Source: Microcoleus asticus IPMA8 (lineage in GTDB: Bacteria > Cyanobacteriota > Cyanobacteriia > Cyanobacteriales > Microcoleaceae). From it: a DNA stretch of 6,981 nucleotides. Where the stretch lies: assembly GCF_013179805.1 (NCBI RefSeq), contig NZ_SRRZ01000205.1:1-6981 (forward strand), given 5' to 3'. Position 1 is the first letter of the stretch, and every line of letters starts with the position of its first letter. The notes beneath the pieces were generated by a model. That model had not been told where the DNA came from. It made no database searches and saw only the letters and a program-made list of their open reading frames with translations. Below are positions 5,422 through 6,981 of this stretch, piece after piece. The translations under genes were made by a program, and so were the position numbers.

Positions 5422-6409
5422 AGAATAGATAAAAAAAATACACCAATGAAAGCATATTCAGTTGATTTGCTTTCCAAAAATAGTAGCAGCCCATCAAGAT
5501 CAGAAGCTGTCGATCAGAAAAACAGCAGCGATATTTTCCGTCAGTAAAAGCTGAGTTCAGAAACTGGTCAAGCAACAAAAAATAGAGGGGAATTTACAGC
5601 CGAAACGAGAGTGGGAAACCGAGATACAGTCATTTGAATAATTCCACAGCAGAGTTGAGAGAAATAGTGGCAGCACATCCCGATGCAACCTTACTAGAAT
5701 TGTGTGAGTTATTTGCCCAGAATCCGGGAAATTGGGTGGGTAGAACAGCAATGTGTAACGCCTTACAAAAGTTGGGATTAAATCGTAAAAAAAAACAGTG
5801 AGAAGTAGCCAAGCAGGCACTGAAAAAGTCATGAAATTAAGGTTATAGTATTGAGAAAAAGTCAAGCATATCGAACCTAAAAATGAGCGTATTTTTAGAT
5901 GAGACTGGAGTATTACGCTTGTTTAACCAGAACTCATGCTTCCAACGAGGAACGAGAGCCTATGCAGTCAAACCCTTTTATCGAGGCAAGAAAGTCACAG
6001 TAATTGGTGCAATTAGTTTTCAGCGAGTAGTGGCATTAATGACCATAGACAACTCGATGGCGGGGCCAAGCATTTGAGGTGTTTATCGCTCAATGTTTAG
6101 TGCCACAATTGTGGTCGGGAGCAGTAGTAGTGAGGGATAACTTACCAGCGCATAAAGTAGATTCAATTAAGCCCGTAGATTGAAGCGGTGGGTGCTTTTA
6201 TCTTGTGTTTGTCCCCATACTCTCCTGATTTTAATCCAATTGAATTATGGTGTCGCAACTCAAATCTTTTATTGCGACAGTTTTCACCAACCACCACTAA
6301 AATGGTTGACACCATAATTGCTGTGGCTCTTGACTTAATTAATCCGAAACATCTTAAAAACTGGTTTACTAATTGCTGCTACTGTACCTCATAACATCCG
6401 GAAGTGCTG
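5392..6409 (+). mobile_element. IS630-type insertion sequence, copy 2, with TIRs and TA duplication
   Basis: Both ends are clear. Including the flanking TA, 5390-5421 and the complement of 6380-6411 match at 28 of 32 positions, with a perfect block TGTTATGAGGTACA in each (5405-5418 and the complement of 6383-6396). TA occurs at 5390-5391 and 6410-6411, as expected for IS630/Tc1-mariner insertion. The element is 1018 bases long. It carries one transposase gene on the plus strand, which is heavily damaged (5446-6394). It is not a copy of the IS630 element at 73-1114: protein and ends differ. It sits inside an IS1182-type transposase fragment. Confidence 0.9.
5446..6394 (+). pseudogene. IS630-type transposase with many frameshifts and stops
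   Basis: The start MKAYSVDL at the ATG of 5446 is typical of cyanobacterial IS630 transposases. Switching frames recovers the rest: KIVAAHQDQKLSI and AAIFSVSKS (helix-turn-helix), LREIVAAHPDATLLELCELF, NWVGRTAMCNALQKLGLNRK, FLDETGVLRL (first Asp), RGTRAYAVKPFYRGKKVTV, FEVFIAQCLVPQLWSGAVVV, DNLPAHK (second Asp, with Arg where Met is usual before it) and PYSPDFNPIELW (Glu). Lesions: frame changes near 5466-5475, 5595-5625, in the nine-A run 5787-5795, near 5880, 6060 and 6180; stops TGA 5552-5554, TAG 5846-5848 and TGA 5852-5854; and a compensating pair of indels at about 6250-6280 that turns the usual WWSQLKSFL into WCRNSNLLL. The stop TAA at 6392-6394 lies inside the right terminal repeat. 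The gene is inactive, but the element could in principle be mobilised by a related transposase. Confidence 0.88.
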
Positions 6410-6411
6410 TA
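6380..6411. repeat. right TIR of IS630 copy 2 with TA
   Basis: On the minus strand this begins TACAGCACTTCCGGA and pairs with 5390-5421. It overlaps the transposase stop codon at 6392-6394. Confidence 0.88.
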
Positions 6412-6530
6412 GTATAATCTTTTGAGCACTACCATCAATTAGACGCTGGCGGAACTCGCACAACACTGAGAAGTCAAAGCCTGGATCACTTAATTCTAAA
6501 GGCTCTCCTGAGTTTATAGTGTAAAATGTA
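6410..6530 (-). pseudogene. fragment of an IS1182-type (DUF772) transposase
   Basis: On the minus strand the frame reads GEPLELSDPGFDFSVLCEF, then RQRLIDGSAQKIIL. This is the conserved DUF772 core of IS1182/IS5-type transposases, which bind and cut their own element. At the TA of 6410-6411 it is interrupted by IS630 copy 2. Taking that element out joins it in frame to LNKLLG, read on the minus strand from 5391 to about 5376; family members carry an LLDKLL-like sequence at this point. Homology then stops at the IS1 terminus (5377). Upstream, between 6530 and about 6640, weak traces such as SRWK and FTKPGC may be decayed N-terminal sequence, but stops and gaps make this uncertain. No start codon can be assigned. 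Only about 45 of more than 400 expected residues are preserved. Confidence 0.7.
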
Positions 6531-6692
6531 CCTAATAATACATTTACCGTTATGAGCTTCCATCTAGACTATCTATTAGCCTGGCCTGGAGTCAGGGTTG
6601 AAACTGGGAGCATCCCGGTTTTGTAAATATCCGAATAAGCGTAAAATAGTTAAAATCAATAAAAGCGTCAAAAAAAGTCGAAAACAAGAGCC
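6531..6692. other. unassigned stretch between IS remnants
   Basis: No intact gene is visible. The minus strand may hold decayed N-terminal sequence of the IS1182-type transposase (6540-6640). The remainder should contain the left end of the ISKra4-type element, but I could not identify a terminal repeat. Confidence 0.35.
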
Positions 6693-6981
6693 ATGACCCC
6701 TGAAGAACTAGAGCGGTTGCAATCCTGTACGGCAGAAATTGCTAAAATTTTGTATAACAATACACCCCCAAGTGAACTGACCAGTCTGGAAAATATTGAA
6801 AAGCATCTCAGGCAACAATGGCTGTAAAAAGTGGGCCCACAAATCGGTTTTTTTTTATCAAACAAGCAACGGGAACAGAACAAGGACGACCGGCTCTCCG
6901 GAACTTACGGTGATATTTTTATCTAATTAGAGAAGCAAGCTAATACGCGTTCTCGAAAATTATCAAAGTTTGAAAAGCCAT
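6693..6981 (+). pseudogene. 5' end of an ISKra4-type transposase, decayed, cut by window edge
   Basis: The ATG at 6693 opens 44 codons (MTPEELERLQSCTAEIAKIL, then YNNTPPSELTSLENIEKHLR, then QQWL). This resembles the N-terminus of ISKra4-family transposases common in cyanobacteria. A TAA at 6825-6827 interrupts it. The frame beyond continues with KVGPQIGFF, and after a change in the eight-T run at about 6847-6854 with FFIKQATGTEQGRPALR, another family-like stretch. A further frame change near 6897 gives GDIFI, a TAA, and LEKQANTRSRKLSKFEKP up to the edge. There are thus at least two frame changes and two stops within 290 bases. The catalytic domain would lie outside the window. The Shine-Dalgarno sequence is weak (AAGAG). 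Family assignment is from motif memory and is moderately sure. Confidence 0.65.

Noticed and set aside
5557..5865. Minus-strand open frame of about 100 residues
   Set aside because: It is antisense to the recognisable HTH and linker of IS630 copy 2 and has no family resemblance.

Overview
This 7-kb window looks like a transposon graveyard from a cyanobacterial chromosome or plasmid. No host metabolic or structural gene can be recognised. The cyanobacterial assignment is an inference. It rests on a perfect HIP1 octamer (GCGATCGC, 79-86), a cluster of further CGATCG sites, and transposase variants (IS630, IS1, IS4, IS1634, ISKra4 and IS1182 types) of the kind familiar from bloom-forming and filamentous cyanobacteria. 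Family names come from recognising protein motifs, not from a database search.

Layout, left to right. (1) 73-1114, minus: a two-frame IS630-type transposase in which both halves are intact and which has a good ribosome binding site. It is the only apparently undamaged transposase in the window. (2) 1133-1943, minus: an IS4-type transposase with one frameshift and without its C-terminal third. It abuts the IS630 element, which probably interrupted or truncated it. (3) About 1962-2526: a gene-free spacer. It holds a 20-bp tandem repeat array, a palindromic MITE-like element, and a second array of 18-bp units in the opposite orientation that shares the TCGATCGTCCG-like core. (4) 2527-5377: an IS1-type element on the minus strand with several frameshifts. 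A complete IS1634-type element (DUF4277 plus DDE transposase, plus strand, one in-frame stop) splits it near its 5' end. (5) 5392-6409: a second, unrelated IS630-type element on the plus strand. Its 32-bp terminal inverted repeats and TA target duplication are clear, but its transposase carries at least eight lesions. (6) It sits inside a fragment of an IS1182-type (DUF772) transposase on the minus strand, whose reading frame resumes exactly across the TA. (7) 6693 to the right edge: the decayed 5' end of an ISKra4-type transposase.

The genes do not form a pathway. The window is a record of successive insertions. The nesting gives a partial order: the IS1182-type gene is older than the second IS630 element lodged in it, and the IS1 element is older than the IS1634 element lodged in it. 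The decay states fit this: the nested-in elements are heavily frameshifted, while IS1634 has one nonsense codon and the first IS630 has none. I did not find a convincing new biological system. The least explained part is the repeat-bearing spacer at 1990-2485.
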